From Protonemura montana (taxonomy: Eukaryota; Arthropoda; Insecta; Plecoptera; Nemouridae), in contig OX387611.1 of assembly GCA_947568835.1 (NCBI GenBank), positions 4,158,001 through 4,222,000 on the forward strand: a stretch of DNA of 64,000 nt, written 5' to 3'. Below, one piece after another: positions 54,579 to 64,000 of this stretch (position 1 is the stretch's first letter; every line of letters starts with the position of its first letter). The notes beneath the pieces were generated by a model, which was not told where the DNA came from, ran no database searches, and saw only the letters and a list, made by a program, of their open reading frames with translations. The translations under genes and the position numbers were made by a program.

Positions 54579-55939
54579 TTTCTAGCTTTGTTTCATGAAA
54601 TAATGGACCTCTCAAAGTACAATTGAATTGGCTGAATTTTCTTCCAACTCAGGAACATTACACCTACATGACAACTAATCACCTGTTAATGTGTCCATGT
54701 AGTTAGAGCACTAAACATATCTGATTGTGCGTTTTAGTAGCTTGTTGTAATTATTTTATTGATCAAATTAGTGAAAGTTCATCAACAATTGCTTGCATTA
54801 TTCTTCAAATACCCTGGATTTAAAAGATTTTTCAATTAGTGTGTGATTAGAAGTCGAATCGGCTATTTTTTTCAACTTCTACGTAAACTAGAAGTGAAGG
54901 AAATGGTAGAACCATTGGTAGAAATAAGTTTTAGTCTTCTTAACATCAAAAAATATGTGGAAATAGCAATATTTCTCTTGAGCCTTTTATCATGAAAGTC
55001 ACCCTAGACCAATTTCTTAGCACAATATTGCTCATAAAGTATATTCACTAAGCAGAATGGACCAATTTAGAATAAAACAAACTCTTGCTTCAGACAAGCT
55101 GACAAAAAAAAAAGTCCCATAACCACAATCGATCAAAACACTCAAGAAATCATTAAATAAACATGGAAAAGGTAATCAACATATCGCATTAACCAATCTA
55201 ACCCTCTGAAATTCCAAACCCAATACAAGATTAAGGAGAGAGTCAATGCATTCATACCCCATACACCGGTCGCTTCAGCGATTTTAAAATATGCTAATAT
55301 CTAATCTCAGACAACCCCTAAAGCATTGTCTACAATTTCTGAGCTTAGAACCACCCCTATCCATCAGCTAGGGTGGCAAATTTGACGCGTTTGCACCTGC
55401 CACTCGTAGCTGTTGAAAATCTGAGCCCTTTTTCTGTACATTTTTTTTGTTGTGCTTATGGGAAGGGTGCTAGAGCTGTTAATTGGGTCGGGTAAGGGTT
55501 GCTTATGGTGTTGTGTTCAATTGCTATAAGCAAGATTTTTAAGATATCAGGTGGCTTTAAGAATGAGGACCAGTTTTTTTTTTTATATTTTTCTATAGAG
55601 CCAGTTTTTTTTTTAGTTGCATTTGCATTTGAATGTGTGTTTTGGTTGTGGATTCAGCAGCGAGTTCTCACTTTATGTTTTTTTGCTGTTTAACGACGCA
55701 TTGCTTTGACAGCGGCCACTTTAAATTATATTTGTGTTAAAGAAACTATCGTAATATTATGATTGGAAAAATTGAAAAATTGCCTGCAACAAATCGCGTG
55801 ATTTTGACAAGAACAAAAAAAGGACACTCATATTTTAGCGATATGTTTTTTTTTATTATATATGTGTACATAAATGTAGTTCGGCAAAAGCACTTACTTA
55901 TTATTCATTAACAGGTCATGTCTAATAATTAATGCTCAT
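54579..55939. other. AT-rich intergenic DNA with a solo SINE tip
   Basis: At 55688-55712 a minus-strand SINE 3' end (GTTTAACGACGCATTGCTTT) stands alone. The 64-codon frame at 55499-55693 is hydrophobic and AT-driven; not accepted as a gene. Confidence 0.5.
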
Positions 55940-56178
55940 TACGGAGATTGATTTGTGAAATTTAACAACGCACTGTTTTGATATTTGGCCATGTGGCTCT
56001 GGTCTAATGGCGTCGGTGAATGATTGAATGATGATAAACCTAACCTAGCCTAGAAGGGAGGAGAGGAAACCTGTTGTCAGCACGTAGCCTACTCCTGTCG
56101 AAGACCAAGGGGACCACCAGCTTAACGTCCCTTCCGAAGGACGGTACAACGCGAACAACAGGATTCCTTCACAAATTT
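55940..56178 (-). mobile_element. 5'-truncated 5S-derived SINE (body and tail)
   Basis: Minus strand: tail (element sense TTCACAAATCAATCTCCG), 3' end AACAACGCACTG, distal body, core (CCCTTCCGAAGGACGGTA) and stop at GGATTCCTTCACAAAT. No modules or head. Confidence 0.9.
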
Positions 56179-57639
56179 CCCATTCCACCTAAATTTGAAA
56201 TATATTTCTCTAAAAACTATTAGTTTTTAACTAATTTCATTAATTTTAAAATTTGGAGGGCACATAGCACTAACTAAGTACTAGTTATCAGGCTACGTCC
56301 GTTAACTAGTTTTTAAAGTGAGGACTTTATAGTACCTATCGGCTACTTGCACAGAAGTTTTTTGCTGAAAATTAAGGCAAACCTTAAAAACTTCCTCAAA
56401 ACCATTAAGAAAAGAACAATTTATCCATCTTGTCAACACCAAAATTGTAACGTTAAATTATATTCAGTTTAAAATTACATTTTCACACAAAAAAACCCTA
56501 TTATGAAACATAGTACTCGCTGAAGAATTCTCAATCTGGCCAAACGCCTCCGAACGTGTAGACAAACAGCATACGTTGCTAGTGATTATAATAATTCCCA
56601 TAGCGTACCTCCGCCGGCAGGTGTTTCCAGCCAGCCAGTCAACCACCTGACTGATGCCAGACATTCTCTACGATCATCATACTCTTGCGATGTCCACTTT
56701 ACAACAGCATGTTAATGCCACATGCAGAGACCAGAGACCTCTGCAGAAATTAACATTAACATGGACCTTTTTTTTTCATTTGTGAATTATGAATTGATTG
56801 TTTTCATCAATAACTACGTACACCACGCAGAATAATGCACTTTATTCTAAAGTGAATTGTAGATAATTCGCTTTAGTTGTGTGGTACATGCAACTAAAGC
56901 TTTTTGCCTCCAATTCGCTTGACCGCTTTACCTTAAGTGGTAAACGGTGTAAAGTGCTTCAGCTGTTTGATGTTTATGTTTATTGTCGTGAAGATCAATT
57001 ACATGATATATGACAGTCCAATGTATTAATAATGATAACAGTAATAACAATAGAATAAATTTACAAATTTACTGTTTTAACTAAAATTAAAATTAAAAAC
57101 TAAAATAATATCCTAGAAAAATCAGAGAAGAAGCCAGGTTAGCCAGTGTCACATTTATATCTATAATTCTTATGTAGAAAAGCATTTTTGTTGTAAAAAC
57201 ATTCAGCTACAAAATAATTTTTTAATGATTTTTTCAAATGTATATCTTTTTGGTTTTTGATGTCATCTGGGAGTTTATTGTTCGAGTTTGTTCGAGTTAT
57301 GTCATCGAGTTTACTGTTCGTATACCTTTTAAACTACCGGCCTTATATTTTAGCGCGTAAACACATTTTAGGTTATGTCGACAAAGCTTCGTTCAATTCT
57401 GTATTTTCATAGCTAAAAACGAATTAGCAAAGCAAAGAAACGTATAAAATAAAATTGTGATTTATTTGGGTACATTTTTTTATTAAATCTAGAGCCAATA
57501 TCTTATAGTGGTGTAAAAAGAGTAGATTGGGTGAACCCTTGATGACCAACTGTCAGCTGTCTTAACGTCGACCATTTTATGTCTGAGACATTAAGTGGTT
57601 GCATGGTAAACGGAATTACAAGCCGAATTCCGAAGTAAA
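56179..57639. other. AT-rich intergenic DNA
   Basis: No repeat recognised. Short frames only; 56464-56664 (minus, 66 codons) unrecognised. Confidence 0.5.
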
Positions 57640-57825
57640 TCCCATCCGAAGGACGGTACAACGTGAACAACAGGATTCCTCCTCAAATCCATGCTGTCGA
57701 GAGGTTGATAATTGTTGTTAGTACTTCAATAAAACTAAATTATCTCAAAAACAGAACGTGTCAAATATAAAATAGCCATCTACCCAACACCTGACTCAGC
57801 GCATTGTTGCATAACTTTGGTAAAT
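57640..57825 (-). mobile_element. Diverged 5S-derived SINE fragment
   Basis: Minus strand: core CCATCCGAAGGACGGTACAA, GATTCCTCCTCAAATCCATG, then a decayed module (AACAGAACGTGTCAAATATA, CCATCTACCCAACACCTGAC, GCGCATTGTTGCATAAC). It abuts the next foldback element. Confidence 0.82.
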
Positions 57826-58095
57826 ATACGGTATAAAGAAAAAATATTTGAAATGGGTTTTGAATGCTAAGTAAAGGACAACTAGGTATATTTCCCAACG
57901 TTTCGCAACATATACTAGTTACTTCTTCAAGGGTTAGAGCAGTCTTGAAGAAGTATAACTAGTACATGTTGCGAAACGTCGGGAAATATAGTTGTCCTTT
58001 ACTTAGCATTCAAAACCCATTTCAAATAGTTTTTCTTAAAACTAGTGCTAAGGATAAATCAAGTAGAAATGAGTCTAAAAACCATCATACGGTAT
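57826..58095 (+). mobile_element. Foldback element with 9-bp TSD
   Basis: ATACGGTAT at 57826-57834 and 58087-58095. Arms: ATTTGAAATGGGTTTTGAAT...CTTCTTCAAGGG against its inverse ending AACCCATTTCAAATAG. The conserved terminus (GAGTCTAAAAACCATCAT) is on the right, the opposite orientation to the other copies. Centre TAGAGCAGTCTTGAAGAAG. Confidence 0.92.
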
Positions 58096-58604
58096 CCGTT
58101 ATTGAATGTTAACATTGAAAAATCCTTTTTTGGTCGGCAATAACCTTAAAAATACGTCCCCACATCAAGGTTTGTAACTTTGAATGACCACAAGCTGTTA
58201 ACTCGGTTTGATAAATCAACCGTCGCCATAGTGACAAGCAGGCTGTTTAATCGCCGAGCCAGCCACAGGGGGTGCTTTCAAAATTGTCGCCTTGTTTTGA
58301 AAACATTTACATTTCCCAGGTTTGTGGTGGTGGACACTTTTTGTCGAGTTCGTAATGAAGACTTATGGGACGGGAACGGGACAAAGGTTTATCACGGACG
58401 TATCGGAGAATGTTTCCCGGGAAGTGTTAAATGTGGAGGTGTATTATTTTCTATTCTGAGATTCGGTAAAGAGATTTGTGGTGAATGACGTTGGGGCGGC
58501 AGTGAAAATCTTGTTCGGGTTTTTTTGAATACTTGAAATACTCACGATTATAAATTATATTTTACTAACTTGACTCTTATATTAAACGATTTTCGTGAAA
58601 AATA
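58096..58604. other. Intergenic DNA with a 102-codon frame
   Basis: The plus frame 58180-58488 (MNDHKLLTRFDKSTVAIVTS...) is of balanced composition and unrecognised. It may be an exon but nothing supports this beyond length. Confidence 0.3.
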
Positions 58605-59485
58605 GCTGCCAAATGACTTCTTTACCAATACAAAAATCAATTATGCTGATAGGTCAAGTAACAGTCGTTTTGAGTTTTAAGTATTTTAATTTATGTTATT
58701 TCTCGCAGATTACTCGCATTTGAAACTGGTTTAGACTCAATTAATCTTCATTAATGCTAACCTCGACGATTGATAATCACGTATCACGATATTTTCAGTC
58801 GTAATTATTTAATTGTATAGGTTTGTTATAAAGGAGCGCCAAGAAGCTTTATAGGGTGGCACCTACCGTAACCACGTGTTGCCGGCCTCGTTTGCTCAGC
58901 AGCAAGTTTTACATAAACGCTGGCTCTCTGACTAAACCTTTAAACTCAATGACAAAACGGTGCTAAGAGTTTTTGGCAGACTACAAAGCAAATCCTGTTT
59001 TACAAGGTTAGATTTTTCATTCCATTCCGTTTCAAACCAAAAGTTAGTACGCTTATATTCTAACTCTAATGCACGTGTAAAATAATTGAGATTATAAGTG
59101 GTACCGTGTCAGAAGGGCCTTGAAAAACTCTAATTTTTAGCACCGAGACGATATTATTTATTAGCATAGAGTTTATAGGTTAAGTCAGAGAGTCAGCGTT
59201 AATGTGAAATTTCTGCTGAGCAAACGAACTGACATTACGTGGTAATGGTAGGTGCCACCAGATGGCGCTTACGGCCGTCCTTTCTAACAAAAACTCTACA
59301 GTTACGATTCAAAATATCGATACATGTTTTTCAATAGTAGATTAATTGAGAGTAAACCAGTCTCAAATGCGAGTAATCTGACAGATATGACGATATAAAC
59401 AATTTTGACAACCAAAACGACGGTGACTCCACCTGGCGGCATCCTCAATAAACAAGGTAAAGAAGTAATTTGGTGTTTTTTACCC
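58605..59485. mobile_element. Large foldback element with 60-bp modules in both arms
   Basis: The left arm (58605-58960) and right arm (59175-59485) are inverse to each other. Outer AAATGACTTCTTTACC against AAGAAGTAATTTGG; middle CAGATTACTCGCATTTGAAA against its inverse near 59375; inner 60-bp module (GGCACCTACCGTAACCACGT / ACGTGGTAATGGTAGGTGCC); innermost CTGGCTCTCTGACTAAACCT against AGGTTAAGTCAGAGAGTCAG. The roughly 215-bp centre is unrecognised. This is the most complete copy of the element whose parts recur at 9886, 19748, 24365, 34697, 38796 and 53727. No coding capacity. Confidence 0.88.
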
Positions 59486-59572
59486 CCATTGTCTCTTTAG
59501 TAACAGAATTATCTCTACTTTACCAAGAGCATAACTTGTCAAAACCCCATATGTAAAAACAGTTTTAAGAAC

Positions 59573-59760
59573 TTGATGGTTTTTAGACTCATGTCTACTT
59601 GATTTATCCTTAGCACTAGTTTTAAGAAAAACTATTTCAACTGGGTTTTGAATGCTAAGTAAAGGGCTACTAAAATTTCCCGACGTTTCGCAACATATAC
59701 TAGTTACTTCTTCAGTGGTTTGAGCAGTCCTGCTCAACAGTTCAAATAGTTCTTCTTAAT
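59573..59760 (-). mobile_element. Foldback element with shortened second arm
   Basis: Terminus TGATGGTTTTTAGACTCATG, full first arm to CTTCTTCAGTGG, centre GAGCAGTCCTGCTC, then only AACAGTTCAAATAGTTCTTC of the second arm. Confidence 0.88.
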
Positions 59761-60221
59761 TTTTTCAACTCTTCTTGGTCGAAACTATATTGAGAATAGC
59801 CGCAACCGCTCTCCCCTCCTTTGGGCCGACTCGCTCACAGTGGTCACGTTTTGGGACCCCGCCGCGGCTGACCTTTGCCCCGACCCTTTACAGTGCCCCC
59901 CGTTGTCAGGGGGTAGGGGGGACTGAAAGCTTTGCGGCACACGCTTGGCTCTTCATGGGAACGAAGCAAGTGCACCTTCAAAGCAAGCAGAAGCAAGGGG
60001 TTACATGCTTCTATGCGAGACGCAGGTACCATGGATCGGGCACGGTGCTATTTTTAATTTCTTGCTGAGGCACGCGGATGAGGAGAGTACGAAACGCTTG
60101 AAGTTAGCTCACGATCGAAATGGGTTTTTTTTTTTTTTAGATCTGCAGATTCAAGATCTCTTGTATTTCATGGTGTTTATTTATTTTTTTATTATTGGTT
60201 TGCATTTTGTTTCGTGGATGG
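59761..60221. other. GC-rich patch, unrecognised
   Basis: 59800-60060 is GC/CpG-rich and open on the plus strand for 97 codons (59775-60068). A G/C-run stretch (CCCCCCGTTGTCAGGGGGTA) could form a stem. No family recognised. Confidence 0.3.
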
Positions 60222-61042
60222 TGTTTAGTGCGTTGAAATCTCTATGCTATTTGATAGGTCATATCGCAGTGCATTGAAATCTCCATGCTATTTGATAGGA
60301 GATAGCAACTTGCATTGAAATCTCCATGCTATTTGATAGAAGATAGCAACGTGCATTGAAATCTCCATGCTATTTGATAGAAGACAGCAACGTGCATTGA
60401 AATCTCCATGCTATTTGATAGGGAATAGCAAAGTGCATTGAAATCTCCATGCTATTTGATAGGGGATAGCAACGTGCATTGAAATCTCCATGCTATTTGA
60501 TAGAAGACAGCAACGTGCATTGAAATCTCCATGCTATTTGATAGGGAATAGCAAAGTGCATTGAAATCTCCATGCTATTTGATAGGGGATAGCAACGTGC
60601 ATTGAAATCTCCATGCTATTTGATAGGAGATAGCAACGTGCATTGAAATCTCCATGCTATTTGATGGGAGATAGCAACGTGCATTGAAATCTCCATGCTA
60701 TTTGATAGGAGACAGCAACGTGCATTGAAATCTCCATGCTATTTGATAGGAGATAGCAACGTGCATTGAAATCTCCATGCTATTTGATAGGAGACAGCAA
60801 CGTGCATTGAAATCTCCATGCTATTTGATAGGGGATAGCAACGTGCATTGAAATCTCCATGCTATTTGATAGAAGATAGCAACGTGCATTGAAATCTCCA
60901 TGCTATTTGATAGAAGACAGCAACGTGCATTGAAATCTTCATGCTATTTGATAGAAGACAGCAACGTGCATTGAAATCTCCATGCTATTTGATAGGGAAT
61001 ATCACAGTGCATTGAAATCTCCATGCTATTTGATAGGGGAGA
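60222..61042 (-). repeat. 41-bp satellite array, about 20 units, inverted relative to 49274
   Basis: Same family as 49274-50262 on the opposite strand (GCATTGAAATCTCCATGCTA, TTTGATAGGAGATAGCAACG). A three-unit block (GAAGACAGC, GGGAATAGCAAAG, GGGGATAGC) is repeated 123 bp apart. The unit nearest the right end carries GGGAATATCACAGTGC, the inverse of the rare variant at the start of the 49274 array. Confidence 0.97.
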
Positions 61043-61545
61043 TATATGCATCACAGTTTTACGTCACTGTATGCTGCAGTGAGATGTTTGTAAATTTAAA
61101 TTGTACTTCTCGGAACAAGAAAAAGAACAAGAAAATGGCTCATCAAGCAGTTGCCACAGTTGCGATTAGCTCGTGAGGAAAATTGAAAATTTTACCATCT
61201 GAACTGGTATATATTTTAGTTAAATGTACATTGAAGGAGATACACAATCTTGATGTAGAGGATCCTATGGTTTTCCCAGATGACATGCATTGCTTATTGA
61301 TTTTCTGATACAAAAATATTAGATCTGTTCTCGGAAAAATGCAAAACAAACCTCTCAGCAACTATATATATATATATTATTTTATGTAGTTTTGTTTCTT
61401 GAAACTGAAATTTACATTTCCAACAAGCTTTATCATTTCTATCCCGCCACTTTATGATCAGTTTCGTACACCCCTCCTGCTCTGCCCCAACTCAACAATC
61501 CTCTTATTTTGACAAACGCCCGCTGTCGGCCGCTCGTGACATGGC
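61043..61545. other. Intergenic DNA
   Basis: AT-rich, with a short TATATATATATAT run near 61364-61376. No gene recognised. Confidence 0.45.
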
Positions 61546-61548
61546 AAG

Positions 61549-61651
61549 GGCACCCTCTCTGCGGGGGCCTCCCTGTACGAATGGGCACTGCAGGAGGGCC
61601 CCGTTGCTAACGCCCTGATTGCGATGCCTGGGCTTCCATCCCGAGCTGAGG
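61549..61651 (+). other. Possible internal exon (low confidence)
   Basis: A GC-rich open stretch ends in a consensus donor (GAGG|GTGAGTTA at 61651/61652). The open frame ending there reads GTLSAGASLYEWALQEGPVA then NALIAMPGLPSRAE, of protein-like composition. A candidate acceptor is CAAG at 61545-61548, with a poor pyrimidine tract. No homology recognised. Confidence 0.25.
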
Positions 61652-61989
61652 GTGAGTTATGAACTCAAAAGTAATTGCTTAAGTTTTGTGGGAATTGGTC
61701 AGATAAATCGGGGGAATTGAGCGATGAAGGAAGCGGTGATGCTGTTTTTTTTGGTTGTAGAAGACTTAGCGCGATTTTCTAAACCGAATACAGGTGTTTC
61801 TTGTGTAGTGTTTTATCGTCGTTTTTGCTGTCTTTTTTTTTAAATTAGTTGGGAATACATTTTGAGTTTCTTATAACTTCATGTGTCTTCTTGACAAATA
61901 ATGGCGTCCTTTTATCGGGCAAAATAATTTTGAGGTCATATTTCTTCGAGTTTTTAACTTCTGTCCTTAAGAAAATTAAGATGTATCAT
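61652..61989. other. Intergenic DNA
   Basis: Nothing recognised. Confidence 0.4.
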
Positions 61990-62575
61990 GACCTGTCCTG
62001 TTTGGGAGAGAGGTTGGAGGAATGAAAGTTAAGCAACACTGCGCTGGGTCACGTATTGGATGTGTGACCATCATACACATGACCAGTTCTGTTCGGGAGA
62101 GAGGTTGGAGGGATGAAAGTTAAACGACACTATGCTGGGTCAGGTATTGGATGGGTGACCATCATACACATGAACAGTTCTGTTCGGGAGAGAGGTTGGA
62201 GGAATGAAAGTTAAGCAACACTGCACTGCGTCAGGTATTAAATGGGCGACCATTACACAAATGACCAGTTCTGTTCGGGAGAGAGGTTGGAGGGATAAAA
62301 GTAAGTACAGCAACTTAACTCGCCTTGCTTATCAACCTCTCGACAGCATGGATTTGTGGAAGAAACCTGTTGTTCGCGTTGTACCGTCCTTCGGAAGGGA
62401 CGTTAAGCCGGTGGTCCCCTTGGTCTTCGACAGGAGTAGGCTACGTGCTGGCACCGGGTTTCCTCTTATAGGCTAAGTTCAACATCATAACCATCCTTTC
62501 ATTCACCGACGCCATTAGACCAGTGCCACATGGCCAGCTATCAAAACAGAGCGTCGCTAAACACTAAAAATCAAC
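61990..62575 (+). mobile_element. 5S-derived SINE, about 3.3 modules, headless
   Basis: Starts inside a module (CTGTTTGGGAGAGAGGTTGG); three further modules; body with intact core (CCTTCGGAAGGGACGTTAA at 62389-62407); 3' end GAGCGTCGCTAAACAC and tail TAAAAATCAACC. Head missing: 5' truncation. Confidence 0.92.
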
Positions 62576-63771
62576 CAGTTGTGAGGAACGTAAGATTGCA
62601 AATTTAGATTAGATTCTATTTAAAAAATATATAGTTTTGTAACGTAACTTTGCACATAGACATTTTCAATCCAAACGTAGTAGACACTCTAATAATTAGC
62701 TTTGCATTGGAAGCAGACTTAAGATTACCATATTAACACCTAACTGAGACATATCATATAAATACCTTCAATTAATTTACGAACCAACATGAGATAAGAC
62801 TTTGACTTGAGAGTGATACATACGCAATTAAACAAGCGTCCTATCATCTTCATTACTTTATTTCCATCTTCATCAACCGGTCATTTCATCACAGAGATAT
62901 CAATGACTTAAAAATAATGTTTATAATTAATAATTAATCGTAACGAATTGATAATTTTGAATATTCAAATCACATCTTAGCAGCAGGTATAATTAACATA
63001 TTTTAATTTAAATATCACAAGCCTAACTAAAAAAAAAAAAAAAAAAATTGAATTTTTTTATCGTCTAGCGTAATGTGCTTCTACAAAATCACTTCTAGGA
63101 GTTTAAATTTAATCACCAATTATCACTAGACTTGGCTTAATTCTGTTTTAAGCACCGCTTTGTTCATCACGTATCTTTCAAAAATCCCTAGGCGTTTCCT
63201 TTCCAACCTAAAGGGCTAACACCTAATGAGACCCAACGAGTTCCTACACACCTTTAGAATAAAAATCCCTTAGCCTATCGATTAAATAGCATCAGCTCAT
63301 TATTTATAAATAATCAATTAATTTAAGTGAAACTAGCATAAAGAATAGCGCGTTACAGAGGGATAGGGGGACGTAATCAGCTAGATTTTTAATTTTCAGA
63401 AGCTGTTGCTAAAGATAGAATGGACATAAACATCTTTGATAACTGGCTGGAAATAATTCGAATTTAATTTAGGGGTTGGATTTTTTTTTCGAATAACGAG
63501 CTTCAGGGCGTCACATGAATATTTTTAAAGTATGAGGCATGTTTTTTCACGAGGAGGGAGGCTCTTATGTCCAGGGTTTTGAAAAATATTAAGACTTTTC
63601 TTGTACAGGCTTTTCTCGAAGTCTTAAAAATTTATAAAAGTGTAATTTTCACAGTCGTTCGCTTATCAATTGATACATATTTTTGACACAAAATTAGAAA
63701 ATTAAACAAGAAAAAGCGCAGTCATTTGAATTTGTTATGCTATATTCAGAATCCCGGTGCTAAAGTTAAAC
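62576..63771. other. AT-rich intergenic DNA
   Basis: Contains an A-run near 63030-63047. Nothing recognised. Confidence 0.5.
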
Positions 63772-64000
63772 GTTCTGCCGAGCCCGGCAACACGTGGTAA
63801 CGGTAGGTGCCACCCGATGGCGCTTGCTGCTGAGCAAACGAGGCCGGCAACACGTGGTAACGGTAGGTGCCACCCGATGGCGCTTGCTGCTGAGCAAACG
63901 AGGCCGGCAACACGTGGTAACGGTAGGTGCCACCCGATGGCGCTTGCTGCTGAGCAAACGAGGCCGGCAACACGTGGTAACGGTAGGTGCCACCCGATGG
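63772..64000 (-). repeat. 60-bp minisatellite, about 4 units, running off the window
   Basis: Same family as 38796-39250, opposite strand (GGCAACACGTGGTAACGGTA, GGTGCCACCCGATGGCGCTT, GCTGCTGAGCAAACGAGGCC). The left edge begins AAAGTTAAACGTTCTGCC, the diverged flank of the parent element. Units are nearly identical. Confidence 0.96.

Overview
This is a repeat-dominated stretch of an invertebrate, probably arthropod, nuclear genome. It is AT-rich, intron-containing and has no operons or ribosome-binding sites. The only confident protein gene is a complete four-exon cytochrome P450 of the CYP4 clan on the minus strand (27301 to 23499, 507 aa). Its splice phases all agree. The arthropod assignment is an inference from the P450 and the repeat classes; the species cannot be read from the sequence.

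By eye about 40% of the window is recognisable repeat, in four groups. (1) A 5S-rRNA-derived SINE (SINE3 type) at about 25 places on both strands. It has a 5S-like head, 1 to about 13 tandem 91-bp modules each carrying the 5S-type internal promoter region, a body with a conserved CCTTCGGAAGGGACGTTAA core, and a short AATC/AAT tail. Two copies have clear target-site duplications (TSDs). (2) A tRNA-like SINE, two copies of which carry 4 or 5 tandem 52-bp A-box modules, plus a second tRNA-like family arranged head to head. (3) Hairpin (foldback) elements of several families, many with TSDs of 8-14 bp. (4) Satellite or minisatellite blocks with unit lengths 41, 43, 47, 54, 60, 70, 91 and 118 bp; the 41, 54, 60 and 70 bp types recur at two or more loci.

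Layout: 1-1736 54-bp satellite; 2.4-6.7 kb SINEs and tRNA-like elements; 7.4-8.1 kb 70-bp satellite; 9.5-20.7 kb SINE and foldback copies; 21.8-23.4 kb foldback and 43-bp minisatellite; 23.5-27.3 kb P450 gene, whose three introns all contain repeats; 27.7-36.5 kb SINEs, the five-module tRNA element and foldbacks; 37.0-39.2 kb 70-bp and 60-bp arrays; 40.6-47.2 kb SINEs and 118-bp array; 47.6-50.3 kb 70-bp and 41-bp arrays; 50.9-59.8 kb SINEs and foldbacks, one nested; 60.2-61.0 kb inverted 41-bp array; 62.0-62.6 kb SINE; 63.8-64.0 kb 60-bp array running off the end.

The most interesting theme is modular tandem amplification inside mobile elements, including the Pol III promoter segments of two unrelated SINE families, together with a recurrent snap-back architecture across unrelated families. 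All unit lengths and copy counts were made by eye.
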